Shown here piece after piece: positions 36,012 to 44,900 of a DNA stretch of 64,000 nt. Each line of letters starts with the position of its first letter. The stretch's first letter is position 1. The notes under the pieces were generated by a model, which was given only the letters and a program-made list of their open reading frames with translations, did no database searches and was not told the DNA's origin. Origin of the DNA: Rhodospirillaceae bacterium (GTDB lineage: Bacteria > Pseudomonadota > Alphaproteobacteria > Rhodospirillales > Casp-alpha2); assembly GCA_016845145.1 (NCBI GenBank), contig JAERTE010000018.1:62001-126000 (forward strand), read 5' to 3'. The position numbers were made by a program, and so were the translations under genes.

Positions 36012-37604
36012 ATGCTTCATACGAAACGATCCTACCGCGGCATGGTTACCGCGCCACATCATCTCGCGGCCCAAGCGGGACAACGAGTTCTCGAAGATGG
36101 CGGCAACGCCATCGAGGCGATGGTCGCCGCCGCCGCCGCGATCACGGTCGTTTACCCGCATATGAACGCCATGGGCGGCGATAATTTTTGGCTGGTTCAT
36201 ACCCCCGGTGAAGCGGTTATCGGAATCGATGCCTGTGGTGGCGCGGCAGGTGCAGCGGACATGGCGTTTTATCGCGGCAAGGGTTTTGAAGCCATTCCGT
36301 CACGCGGTTCACTTGCGGCGCTCACCGTGGCGGGCGCTGTTTCGGGCTGGCAGGCGGCATTGGATGTCAGCCGAAATGAGTGGGGCGGGAAGCTATCCCT
36401 GGCCCGCCTTCTGGAGGATGCGATTTTTTATGCCGACGACGGTGTTTCGGTTACCCGGACATTGGCCGACAATGCTTTAAGTAAGCGCGCCGAATTGCAG
36501 GATGCGCCGGGTTTCACCGATAACTTTTTCATCGACGGGGCACCTCCGAAGGTCAGCGACCGTTTCCGCCAGCCGCGCATCGCTGCCACCATGAGACGCC
36601 TGGTTGATGCTGGACTGGACGATTTCTATCGCGGTGATCTGGCACGCTCCATCGCGGCCGACCTTGAGCGCGCTGGCTCACCGTTACGTCATGAAGATCT
36701 GGAACGCCATCAAGCACTCCGTTTAACGCCGCTATCGTTGAATGTCGCCGGACACAAGGTTTTCAATATGCCGCCGCCGACACAGGGGTTGGCGTCGTTG
36801 TTGTTGCTTGGGGTCTATGAACGCATAGGTGTCGCCGAAGCTGAGAGCTTTGAATATGTGCATGGCCTCGTCGAGGCAACAAAACGGGCCTTCCGTGTCC
36901 GTGATAGCGTTGTTACGGATCCTGCTTACATGGATGTCGACCCAGTCGATTTTCTTAGCGCCGTTTCGCTCGATGAGATGGCCAATGATGTCAATCCGAG
37001 CCAGGCCTTGGCATGGCCGGAAGCGAGCGCCAAGGGCGATACGGTATGGCTCGGCGCAGTCGACAGAGAAGGCCGGGCCGTTAGTTTTATTCAAAGCATT
37101 TACTGGGAATTCGGCTCCGGTACGGTTCTCGATGAAACCGGTATCACGTGGCAAAACCGAGGCACTAGTTTTTCCCTCGACCCGGCCCACCACAATTGCC
37201 TGCAACCGCATCGCCGGCCATTTCACACGATCCAGCCGGCGTTGGCGCAATTGTCCGATGGCCGTGTCATGCCTTACGGCACCATGGGTGGCGAGGGTCA
37301 GCCGCAAACCCAAGCCATGGTGTTTTCGCGCCATGTGCTGCACGGCCAGGAACTCCAGCAAGCCGTGACGGCGCCGCGCTGGCTGCTTGGCCGCACCTGG
37401 GGCGCGGAAACCACCAGCTTGCGGATCGAAAATCGATTTGATCCGGCAGTGATTTCAGCGCTTCGCGCTGCCGGCCATGAACTCGATGAGATCGGACCGT
37501 TTGATGAAGTTATGGGACATGCCGGCGCACTCGTGCATCACCCGAGCGGCCTTATCGAAGGTGCGGCAGACCCGCGCGGCGATGGGTCGGTGGCGGGATT
37601 CTGA
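36012..37604 (+). CDS. Gamma-glutamyltransferase family protein, probable oxamate amidohydrolase (HpxW-like)
   Basis: A 530-residue Ntn-hydrolase of the GGT family. The self-processing nucleophile is probably T344 (GDTVWLGAVD), splitting the chain into large and small subunits. NAMGGDNFW near residue 55 and NRGTSFSLD after the cleavage site are further landmarks. No signal peptide is seen, unlike periplasmic GGT. HpxW of Klebsiella, a GGT-family oxamate amidohydrolase, fits the context: the preceding complex releases oxamate, and this enzyme would yield oxalate plus ammonia. Ordinary GGT activity cannot be excluded. Confidence 0.85.
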   Translation: MLHTKRSYRGMVTAPHHLAAQAGQRVLEDGGNAIEAMVAAAAAITVVYPHMNAMGGDNFWLVHTPGEAVIGIDACGGAAGAADMAFYRGKGFEAIPSRGSLAALTVAGAVSGWQAALDVSRNEWGGKLSLARLLEDAIFYADDGVSVTRTLADNALSKRAELQDAPGFTDNFFIDGAPPKVSDRFRQPRIAATMRRLVDAGLDDFYRGDLARSIAADLERAGSPLRHEDLERHQALRLTPLSLNVAGHKVFNMPPPTQGLASLLLLGVYERIGVAEAESFEYVHGLVEATKRAFRVRDSVVTDPAYMDVDPVDFLSAVSLDEMANDVNPSQALAWPEASAKGDTVWLGAVDREGRAVSFIQSIYWEFGSGTVLDETGITWQNRGTSFSLDPAHHNCLQPHRRPFHTIQPALAQLSDGRVMPYGTMGGEGQPQTQAMVFSRHVLHGQELQQAVTAPRWLLGRTWGAETTSLRIENRFDPAVISALRAAGHELDEIGPFDEVMGHAGALVHHPSGLIEGAADPRGDGSVAGF

Positions 37605-37612
37605 TATCGCCA

Positions 37613-39220
37613 CTATTCCCTGTTGGCTATCAGGTCTGACGCCTTTTCGCCAATCATGATTGTCGGAGCGTTGGTGTTGCCTGACGTGATGGTTGGCATG
37701 ATGGAAGCGTCAGCGACACGCAGTCCTTGAACGCCATGGACCCGCAAACAGTCGTCAACGACGGACATGGCATCCGATCCCATTTTGCAGGTGCTTGTGG
37801 GATGATAAATCGTCTGTGCGATATTTCGCGCGCTTTCGAGTAATTGCGGGTCGGTTTGTACGCCCGGCCCTGGCAAGTGTTCGCGCACGACAAACTTCTT
37901 CAGCGCTTCGGTTTCCACGAGTCGGCGGGTGAATTTCAACGAATCGATGGCCACCTGCTGATCCTTGGGGGTGGAGAGATAGTTCGGATGAATCGCCGGG
38001 TAAGCTTTGGGGTCCGGTGACGTGATCTCGATGCGGCCCTTGCTTTCGGGGCGTAGTTGACAAACCGACAACGTGACACCCGGGAAAGGGTGCATTTCCA
38101 TCCCGGGCTTATCTGCACTAAGCGGCTGAAAGTGGTATTGGATGTCGGGTGTTTCCACATCCGGGTTGGACTTGGCGAAGATGCAAACTTGCGAGGCTCC
38201 CATACTCATTGGCCCGCTGCGCTGGAACACATACTGCATGCCAATCATCATGCGTCGCCACAAGACATTGATCTCGCGGTTAAGGGTTGGAACGTTGACT
38301 TCATAGACAGTACGGATCTGCAGGTGATCTTGCAGATTGGCGCCGACACCGGGTAAACCCTTGAGCACCGGAATGCCATGGGCTTGCAGTAGTGCACCTG
38401 GACCGATGCCCGACAATTGTAGTATCTGAGGTGAGCCGATGGCGCCGGCGGATAGAATTACTTCGCCGCCCGGATTGAGCGTGTATTGGCGCGGCGCGCC
38501 TTTCACCGAGATCGCGATGCCGGTCGTTCTCGTGCCGTCGAATAGGACTTTTTCTACCAAGGCATGGGTCACGATATCCAGATTTTGGCGATGCTTCGCC
38601 GGATTCAAAAAGCCGCGCGCCGTCGAACAACGGAAACCGTTCTTCGCGGTCTGTTGGAAATACGCAGCGCCTTCCTGCGTCGCACCGTTGTAATCGTTGT
38701 GCCGCGGCAACCCCAGTTCTCCCGCGGCATCGATTAAGGCTTCACAGATATCGCGCTTGGCCCGCATATTCTGCACCGACAATTCGCCGCCGGTGCCATG
38801 GAAATCATCGGCGCCGTTCTGTTGGTCTTCCGATTTGATAAAATAGGGCAGTACATCTTCATAGGACCAGCCCGCATTCCCAAGCTGACGCCAGTGGTCA
38901 TAGTCTTCACGCTGACCTCGCACGTACAACAGCCCATTGATGGAGCTTGATCCGCCCAAGGTCTTGCCGCGCGGCCAATCTATGGAGCGCCCCCCCAAGC
39001 CGGGGTCTGGCTCCGTCTTGTAACTCCAATCCGTCAGTGGGTTGTGCAGGGTCTTGAAATAGCCGACCGGGATGTGAATCCACGGGTACCAATCCTTGCC
39101 GCCGGCCTCCAATAACAGCACACGTTTAGACGTATCAGCACTCAATCGATTGGCTAAAACACAGCCCGCCGAGCCCGCGCCGGCGATGATGAAATCGTAC
39201 TTTTGATCGCTCTGTGTCAT
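37613..39220 (-). CDS. GMC family FAD-dependent alcohol dehydrogenase
   Basis: A 535-residue choline-dehydrogenase-like flavoprotein. The N-terminal FAD motif is IIAGAGSAGCVLANRL, GMC signature 1 is in RGKTLGGSSSINGLLYVRG, and the C-terminal catalytic His/Asn region is in YHPTSTCKMG and NTNAPTIMIGEKA. It oxidises a primary alcohol or polyol with an unknown acceptor. It is convergent with the HpxW-like gene (8 bp apart) and divergent from the second dctP, so it could belong functionally to the TRAP/HpsN locus. The substrate is not predictable. Confidence 0.9.
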   Translation of the reverse strand: MTQSDQKYDFIIAGAGSAGCVLANRLSADTSKRVLLLEAGGKDWYPWIHIPVGYFKTLHNPLTDWSYKTEPDPGLGGRSIDWPRGKTLGGSSSINGLLYVRGQREDYDHWRQLGNAGWSYEDVLPYFIKSEDQQNGADDFHGTGGELSVQNMRAKRDICEALIDAAGELGLPRHNDYNGATQEGAAYFQQTAKNGFRCSTARGFLNPAKHRQNLDIVTHALVEKVLFDGTRTTGIAISVKGAPRQYTLNPGGEVILSAGAIGSPQILQLSGIGPGALLQAHGIPVLKGLPGVGANLQDHLQIRTVYEVNVPTLNREINVLWRRMMIGMQYVFQRSGPMSMGASQVCIFAKSNPDVETPDIQYHFQPLSADKPGMEMHPFPGVTLSVCQLRPESKGRIEITSPDPKAYPAIHPNYLSTPKDQQVAIDSLKFTRRLVETEALKKFVVREHLPGPGVQTDPQLLESARNIAQTIYHPTSTCKMGSDAMSVVDDCLRVHGVQGLRVADASIMPTITSGNTNAPTIMIGEKASDLIANRE

Positions 39221-39313
39221 GCGGCCAGCCTTAGGGAAATTCAGGGACGAAGTTTAGAACCTGGAAAATAAAGTTGCACGCTTTCGCTAATACTGCAATA
39301 ATGAAACTAATAA

Positions 39314-39329
39314 GTCTCAGTAATGAGAC
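39314..39329. promoter_or_regulatory. Perfect palindrome, candidate operator (copy 1 of 3)
   Basis: GTCTCA-GTAA-TGAGAC has perfect 6-bp arms. Nearly the same sequence recurs at 53286-53300, and the left half recurs at 40729. The position before a TRAP operon that includes an IclR regulator gene suggests it is that regulator's site (inference). Confidence 0.55.
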
Positions 39330-39443
39330 ATTTGGGAGGTATTTGGAAATTCCAATGCCAATTAGCGTCGCGGCCCAGCGGCATTCGTTGGAATCGGATG
39401 GGGGTATCCAGCCGTTTCCAGTTCCCACTTTGGGAGCATCCAG

Positions 39444-39467
39444 GGCGGCAATGCCTATCTTGCCGCC
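39444..39467 (+). other. Leader hairpin before dctP
   Basis: GGCGGCAA and TTGCCGCC pair perfectly around an 8-nt loop, ending about 15 nt before the ribosome binding site. It may stabilise the message or control translation. Confidence 0.45.
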
Positions 39468-39500
39468 TAACAACCGCAAGAACTGGAGGAGGCTACTTCC

Positions 39501-40619
39501 ATGTTTAATCTGAAGACCATCGCTCTGGGGTGTGCTGCTGCCGCTATGTCGGCTGTGGTTGCACTCGCGCCTACACAATCCGAAGCCGGCAAGGTGAAAA
39601 TCCGTGTCCAATCCGTGCTGCCGACCAAGGCTGACGAAGTTGTCATGCTGAAGGACTTCGGCAAGAACGTTTCCGATCTGACCAACGGTGAAGTCACCAT
39701 CGAGGTGTTGCCTGCCGGCGCTGTTGTCGGCGTTAAAGACACGCTCGACGCCGTTGACAAAGGCCTGATCGAGGGCGGTTTCGCCTGGACCCACTATTGG
39801 TCGGGCCATCATCCGGCAGCCATGCTGTTCGGCTCACCTGTTGCTGGTGCCGGCGTCGGCATCGACAACATCGCTTTCGTCTCATGGTTCATGAACGGTG
39901 GCGGGCGCGAGCTCTACGACCAACTCTGGAAAGAGATGGGCATGAACATCAAAGGCCTGATGCTGCAACCGGTCGGTCCGGAAGCCTTGGGTTGGTTCAA
40001 AGAGCCGATCAAGTCCATGGACGATTTCCGCAAATACCGTTTCCGCACGCCTCCGGGCATTCCGGGTCAAACCTACAAAGACATCGGCGTGGCCTCCGTG
40101 GCCATGGGTGGCGGCGACATTTTGCCGGCGCTTGAAAAAGGCGTCATCGATGCCGCTGAATGGTGCTGCCCGAAACCCGATAGCGTTTTCGGTTTTCAGA
40201 AGGTAATGAAGCACTATTACCTGCAGGGATTGCACCAAGTCGTCGTTAACGCTGATATGTACATCAACGGCGACGTTTGGAAGAAACTCACCCCGCACCA
40301 GCAAAAGGCCATGCAGATTGCGGCTGATGCTTCGCTGATGCGTTCCATGAGCTATCGCATCTTTGAGAACGGTAAAGCGTTGAAAGACCTGACCGAAAAC
40401 CATGGTGTGCAACTGCACGATACGCCGGCGGATTACTTCCCGGCATACATGAATGCGGCTAAAGCCAGCCTCGAGAAGAACGCTGCTGAGAACAAGTTCT
40501 TCGCCAAGGTTTGGCAGTCGCAGAAAGACTTCGCGGCTATTGCCGTTCCTTTCTGGGCCGGCGCGCAGACGTCCAATGCCAAGCTCGGCATGGCGTTCGC
40601 CAACAGCCTGAAGAAGTAA
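39501..40619 (+). CDS. dctP: TRAP transporter substrate-binding protein (DctP type)
   Basis: A 372-residue periplasmic binding protein with a signal peptide of about 30 residues ending near SEAGK. The typical KYRFRTPPGIPG segment holds the ligand-binding Arg around residue 185, and EWCCPKPD lies near residue 215. It differs clearly from the DctP at 19474, so it has another ligand. The HpsN-like and IclR genes downstream suggest 2,3-dihydroxypropane-1-sulfonate, a typical TRAP substrate in marine bacteria (inference). GGAGGAGG precedes the ATG. Confidence 0.93.
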   Translation: MFNLKTIALGCAAAAMSAVVALAPTQSEAGKVKIRVQSVLPTKADEVVMLKDFGKNVSDLTNGEVTIEVLPAGAVVGVKDTLDAVDKGLIEGGFAWTHYWSGHHPAAMLFGSPVAGAGVGIDNIAFVSWFMNGGGRELYDQLWKEMGMNIKGLMLQPVGPEALGWFKEPIKSMDDFRKYRFRTPPGIPGQTYKDIGVASVAMGGGDILPALEKGVIDAAEWCCPKPDSVFGFQKVMKHYYLQGLHQVVVNADMYINGDVWKKLTPHQQKAMQIAADASLMRSMSYRIFENGKALKDLTENHGVQLHDTPADYFPAYMNAAKASLEKNAAENKFFAKVWQSQKDFAAIAVPFWAGAQTSNAKLGMAFANSLKK

Positions 40620-40643
40620 AAGCCTAGCAGGCCAGTCTTCTCC

Positions 40644-40686
40644 TCCCAGGGGGAGTGGTGCTTTCGCGGCGCCCTTCCTCCTGGGA
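40644..40686 (+). other. Stem-loop between dctP and dctQ
   Basis: TCCCAGG and CCTGGGA enclose an imperfectly paired G/C-rich stem around a short loop near TTTC. There is no U-run, so message stabilisation or partial attenuation after dctP is more likely than full termination. Confidence 0.45.
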
Positions 40687-40728
40687 TAGAAGGCAACATC
40701 TCCTATCTGAGCACCAGTATCTTTACTT

Positions 40729-40744
40729 GTCTCATTAATGGATA
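40729..40744. promoter_or_regulatory. Half palindrome related to the GTCTCAGTAATGAGAC site (copy 2)
   Basis: GTCTCATTAATGGATA keeps the left arm and centre of the 39314 palindrome but not the right arm. It lies in the dctP-dctQ gap and may be a secondary or decayed site. Confidence 0.3.
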
Positions 40745-40810
40745 ATATCGGTGATGCCAGTGAGCCTATGACAGGTTTGCGCGCAACCGATAACACGAGG
40801 GATTTCTCCG

Positions 40811-41431
40811 ATGTCCGACAAAAACGACGAAGTCGATCCCAATGAGCTTGATATTACGGATGAGCTGATCGCCGAACGGCGCGGCGGCGCACTGGGCGAA
40901 ACGCCTGATGACATGACGCCCTGGGTCGCCAAGACGATCACCGCGATCGACACCATGAGCCATTGGGTCGGACAGACCGTCTGTTGGCTGACCGTGCCAA
41001 TTATTTTCGCCATGGTCTACGAGGTCACCGCGCGCTATCTGTTTGTTGCGCCGACCATGTGGGCTTACGACATTTCGCGCATGCTCTACGGTGCCTTGTT
41101 CATGCTGGGTGCAGGATATGCTTTGTCCAAGGGCGTTCATATCCGCGCCGACTTTCTTTATCGCAATTGGTCGGACCGGACGCAGGGACGCGTCGATTTG
41201 ATGCTCTACCTGCTGTTTTATTTCCCGGGACTGTCCGTGTTCCTGTGGATGGCCATGGATTACGCAGGCCTCGCCTGGATCCGTGGCGAAAAAGGCATGG
41301 ATACGGCCTGGATGCCGCATATGGGCCCGATCAAGACGGCTCTCCCTGTCGGTGTTGCGCTACTCATCATCCAAGGCGTCTCTGAAACACTGAAAAGCCA
41401 TTACGCCGCAACCAAGGGAAGGTGGCCCTAA
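40811..41431 (+). CDS. dctQ: TRAP transporter small membrane subunit (DctQ type)
   Basis: A 206-residue protein with an acidic soluble N terminus of about 45 residues (DEVDPNELDITDEL), then four membrane helices. The DctQ signature RYLFVAPTMWAYDIS lies near residue 77. It bridges the binding protein and DctM. Its stop is 2 bp before the DctM start. The acidic extension is unusual but not unique. Confidence 0.9.
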   Translation: MSDKNDEVDPNELDITDELIAERRGGALGETPDDMTPWVAKTITAIDTMSHWVGQTVCWLTVPIIFAMVYEVTARYLFVAPTMWAYDISRMLYGALFMLGAGYALSKGVHIRADFLYRNWSDRTQGRVDLMLYLLFYFPGLSVFLWMAMDYAGLAWIRGEKGMDTAWMPHMGPIKTALPVGVALLIIQGVSETLKSHYAATKGRWP

Positions 41432-41433
41432 TT

Positions 41434-42759
41434 ATGGAAAACGAAATCTTAGGCCTCATTCTCATTGGGGTCATGCTATTCGCCATCTTCGTCGGGTTTC
41501 CGATTTCCTTCACGTTGATCTTTTTGGGTTTCGTGTTCGGTTGGATCGGGTTCGGCAACGTCGTCTTTTATCTGATGACATTCCAGTTCTCGAGCGTGAT
41601 GCTCGAACAAACACTAGCCGCGGTTCCATTGTTCATATTCATGGGCATATTGATGGAGCAGGCAGGGCTGATGGAGCGGCTGTTCCAGGCCGTTCAGTTG
41701 ATGCTCTCGCGCGTGCGCGGATCGCTGTATTTGGCTGTACTGTTCGTCTCGACAATCTTCGCAGCCGCCACCGGTATTGTCGGTGCCTCGGTGACCATTT
41801 TGGGCATCATGGCGGCGAAAACCATGAACCGGTCGGGCTATGACGTACGAATGGCGGCCGGCACCATCACCGCTGGTGGGACTTTGGGTATTCTAATCCC
41901 GCCATCAATCATGCTGGTGGTCATGGGACCGGTTCTTGAGGTTCCGGTCACTGACTTGTTCGCCGCAGCCGTCATCCCTGGCGTCATGATGGCGTTCTTG
42001 TATGCTTTCTACGCACTCGGACGCTGTTGGCTCAATCCGGAACTCGGCCCGGCATTGCCAGTGGAAGAGCGTGCCGAGAGCATGGCCCATGTCTGGAAAG
42101 AGTTCTTGCTTGGTCTGGTGCCGCCGTCGTTGCTGGTGTTCTCTGCCTTGGGCTCGATCATGTTCGGGTTCGCTACGCCGACGGAGGGAGCCGGTTGCGG
42201 TGCCGCCGGTGCGTTGCTGTTGTCGTTGGCCTACAGGCGCCTGTCTTTTCCGAAGTTACAGGAAGCCCTGGTGAAAACGCTGGAAATTTCAGCGTTGATC
42301 CTGATTTTGGTCGCTGCGTCCAACTTCTTTGGCGCAGTGTTTTCGCGCCTCGGTACGCCGACCATGTTGACGGAACTATTGCTCGGCCTGGACCTGCCAC
42401 CGATGCTGACACTGATCTTGATTATGGCGGTGATTTTTCTATTGGGCTGGCCATTGGAGTGGGTGCCAATCGTACTGATCATCGTTCCTATTTTGCTGCC
42501 GTTGGTCGATCAATTGGGCTTCAGCCTGGTATGGTTCGGTATCTTGGTGGCGGTCAATCTACAGACGGCGTGGCTATCTCCCCCGGTGGCGCTATCGGCG
42601 TATTTCCTAAAAGGCGTCGTGCCGGAATGGGATCTCCGTGACATCTACATCGGCATGATGCAGTTCATGGTGATCCAATTGATTGGTCTCATCCTGATCA
42701 TGATTTTCCCGGAGATTGCTCTATGGTTGCCGGAATATCTCTATCCGTCGAAATCATAG
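41434..42759 (+). CDS. dctM: TRAP transporter large membrane subunit (DctM type)
   Basis: A 441-residue permease of standard length, with about 12 hydrophobic helices and the conserved GGTLGILIPPSIMLVV motif near residue 150. It forms the Na+-coupled translocation path. The ATG at 41434 is chosen because AAGGTGG lies eight bases ahead; a GTG at 41422 overlapping dctQ is also in frame. The iclR gene follows 10 bp after its stop. Confidence 0.93.
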   Translation: MENEILGLILIGVMLFAIFVGFPISFTLIFLGFVFGWIGFGNVVFYLMTFQFSSVMLEQTLAAVPLFIFMGILMEQAGLMERLFQAVQLMLSRVRGSLYLAVLFVSTIFAAATGIVGASVTILGIMAAKTMNRSGYDVRMAAGTITAGGTLGILIPPSIMLVVMGPVLEVPVTDLFAAAVIPGVMMAFLYAFYALGRCWLNPELGPALPVEERAESMAHVWKEFLLGLVPPSLLVFSALGSIMFGFATPTEGAGCGAAGALLLSLAYRRLSFPKLQEALVKTLEISALILILVAASNFFGAVFSRLGTPTMLTELLLGLDLPPMLTLILIMAVIFLLGWPLEWVPIVLIIVPILLPLVDQLGFSLVWFGILVAVNLQTAWLSPPVALSAYFLKGVVPEWDLRDIYIGMMQFMVIQLIGLILIMIFPEIALWLPEYLYPSKS

Positions 42760-42769
42760 GAAATGGGTA

Positions 42770-43555
42770 ATGCCGGTAAACGACAAAGATAACGACAAAG
42801 AAAAGGGTTCGCGCTCGGTTCGGGCACTGGAAGTTATGGAAGCCATTGTCAACGCGGGACATGCCGTCAGTGCGGCCGAAATTATGGCTGCCACTGGCTT
42901 GCCGAAGGCCACTGTGCACCGTCTCTGCGCCGTGATGGAGAGAGATGGATTTTTAGCCCCGGATGGGTCGGGCAAGGGATTAAATCTTGGATTCCGGGCA
43001 CGCGATCTGGCGCTCGGTGTCATGGCCATGGGCGGGGACGATGCCTATCGCCATCAGGTGCTCTCCGACCTCTCGCGTGAAGTCGGTGAAACCTGTAACT
43101 TCAATATCCCCGCCGGTAACGAAATCCTTTATGTCGACCGTGTTGAGACGCAATGGCCCCTGCGCACGCAATTGCCCGTCGGCAGCCGGGTGCCGCTGCA
43201 TTGCACGGCGAGCGGCAAATTGTATCTGGCGAGTTTAAGCGCCGCTAAGCGCCAGCGGTTGTTGTCTGCGACCGGCTTACCGGCGCACACCGACAACACC
43301 ATTACCGATGAAGCGGCCTTTGAAGCCGAGGCTGCGAGAATTCGCACCAATAAATACTCGACCGACAACAGCGAGTTTATCGACGGCATGGTCGCCGTTG
43401 CCGTGCCTGTGAATGATGCCAACGGCCGGCTCGCGGCTATCTTGGCCTGCCATGCGCCGGATGTGCGTATGAAGCTCGAAACCGCCATCGGATATGTGCC
43501 AGCGTTGCGCGATGCAGCCGCAAAACTATCGGCCGAGATCTCCAGCGGCGAATAA
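42770..43555 (+). CDS. IclR family transcriptional regulator
   Basis: A 261-residue protein. The N-terminal winged helix spans about residues 10-75 (SAAEIMAATGLPKATVHRL), and the effector domain follows with GSRVPLHCTASGKLYLA. Its place inside the transport/catabolic operon suggests control of this locus by the substrate or product. DHPS clusters often hold an HpsR regulator, but its family in this branch is not certain. The palindromes at 39314 and 53286 are candidate targets. AGGAAATGGG precedes the ATG at 42770. Confidence 0.9.
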   Translation: MPVNDKDNDKEKGSRSVRALEVMEAIVNAGHAVSAAEIMAATGLPKATVHRLCAVMERDGFLAPDGSGKGLNLGFRARDLALGVMAMGGDDAYRHQVLSDLSREVGETCNFNIPAGNEILYVDRVETQWPLRTQLPVGSRVPLHCTASGKLYLASLSAAKRQRLLSATGLPAHTDNTITDEAAFEAEAARIRTNKYSTDNSEFIDGMVAVAVPVNDANGRLAAILACHAPDVRMKLETAIGYVPALRDAAAKLSAEISSGE

Positions 43556-43595
43556 AGCTGCTTCCACTAACACGACGAATAAGAAGGAAAACCGA

Positions 43596-44900
43596 ATGAC
43601 CATCGAGTATTTGAAAAAGGCTGAGAAAACAGCGGCCACAGGCGAGGACGAGACACGGGGTATCGTCGCTGACATGCTCGCCGAAATCGAGGCGGGCGGA
43701 GAAGAGGCAGCCCGCGCCTATGGCGTTAAGCTCGATAGCTATGATGGTGATATTGTCGTCAGCGCAGAAGCCATTGAAGCAGCCTCATCACAGGTGCCGG
43801 CTCAGCTGAAGGATGATCTTCAGTTCGCCTACGATCGGGTACGCGGATTTGCCGAAAAGCAGCGCGATAGCATCGGGGAGTTTGAGGCTGAATTGTCGCC
43901 TGGCTTGTGGGCGGGGCAGAAACTCATTCCCATGAGCGCTGCTGGCTGCTACGTGCCGGGCGGACGCTATGCACATGTTGCGTCGGCGATCATGAGCATC
44001 GCCACCGCGAAGGTGGCGGGTGTCGAGAATGTGATCGCCTGTTCGGCACCGCATCCCAAATACGGCGGTATCCATCCGGCAATTCTCTATACCATGGATC
44101 TTTGCGGTGCCGACCATATCCTGGCGCTGGGCGGCGTACAGGGCATCGCCGCCATGGCCTTCGGCCTCTTTACTGGCCATAAGGCAAATATCTTGGTCGG
44201 GCCGGGGAACCGGTTTGTGGCGGAAGCCAAACGAATGTTGTTCGGTCGGGTTGGAATCGACCTGTTCGCCGGACCGACGGAGGTTTTGGTGATCGCTGAT
44301 GAAGCGGCAGATGCAGAAGTCGTCGCCTATGATCTTGTCGGCCAGGCCGAACATGGTCCTGATTCGCCGGCCTGGCTGGTAACGACGTCACGAAAACTGG
44401 CCGAAGATACCATGGCCCGCATGCAGGGGCTGATCGATGCATTGCCCGATACTCAGCGCAATGCCGCCGACGCCGCATGGCGTGATTACGGTGAAGTGGT
44501 GCTTTGTGATACCGACGAGGAAGCAGCGCAGGTCAGCGACCAATATGCACCAGAACACTTGGAAATTCAGACCGAAAATCTGGATTGGTATGTTGATCGG
44601 TTGAAAAACTACGGCTCTCTGTTTGTCGGCGAAGAAACCACCGTGGCCTTCGGCGACAAGTGCTCCGGCACCAACCATATTCTGCCGACCAAGGGAGCCG
44701 GTCACTATACGGGCGGCTTGTCGGTGCATAAGTTCATCAAGGTGGTGACCACTCAGCGCTGCACGCAAGAGGCCAACCGCGACGTAGCGGCGGTGACGGC
44801 AAGAGTTTCGCGTTTGGAAGGTATGGAGGGGCATGCCCGGACCGGCGACGTCCGCCTGGAAAAATACTTCCCCGAGGAAACTTTTTCGCTGACGCCATGA
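43596..44900 (+). CDS. hpsN: HpsN-like sulfopropanediol 3-dehydrogenase (histidinol dehydrogenase family)
   Basis: A 434-residue NAD-dependent, zinc-binding dehydrogenase. Zinc ligands by alignment with HisD are Q250 and H253 (GQAEHGPDS), D354 (GDKCSGTNH) and H413 (EGMEGHA). The catalytic Glu-His pair is E320-H321 (YAPEHLE). The GDKCSGTNHILPT and GGLSVHKFIK wording is typical of the HpsN branch rather than histidine biosynthesis, and no other his gene is near. HpsN oxidises (R)-DHPS to (R)-sulfolactate in two steps. A related alcohol is possible. Start after AAGGAAAA. Confidence 0.82.
   Translation: MTIEYLKKAEKTAATGEDETRGIVADMLAEIEAGGEEAARAYGVKLDSYDGDIVVSAEAIEAASSQVPAQLKDDLQFAYDRVRGFAEKQRDSIGEFEAELSPGLWAGQKLIPMSAAGCYVPGGRYAHVASAIMSIATAKVAGVENVIACSAPHPKYGGIHPAILYTMDLCGADHILALGGVQGIAAMAFGLFTGHKANILVGPGNRFVAEAKRMLFGRVGIDLFAGPTEVLVIADEAADAEVVAYDLVGQAEHGPDSPAWLVTTSRKLAEDTMARMQGLIDALPDTQRNAADAAWRDYGEVVLCDTDEEAAQVSDQYAPEHLEIQTENLDWYVDRLKNYGSLFVGEETTVAFGDKCSGTNHILPTKGAGHYTGGLSVHKFIKVVTTQRCTQEANRDVAAVTARVSRLEGMEGHARTGDVRLEKYFPEETFSLTP

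Larger units (their letters stand above)
39221..39500. promoter_or_regulatory. Promoter/leader region of the second TRAP operon
   Basis: This 280-bp gap holds no gene. It contains the perfect palindrome at 39314-39329, a hairpin at 39444-39467 and a GGAGGAGG ribosome binding site near 39484. It separates the GMC gene from the divergent dctP. Confidence 0.6.

Noticed and set aside
39882..40796. 304-codon minus-strand frame
   Set aside because: Antisense to dctP and its hairpin; no recognisable domain.
43596..44900. Histidinol dehydrogenase of histidine biosynthesis
   Set aside because: No other his genes nearby, catabolic TRAP/IclR context, and GDKCSGTNH/GGLSVHKF wording of the HpsN branch.
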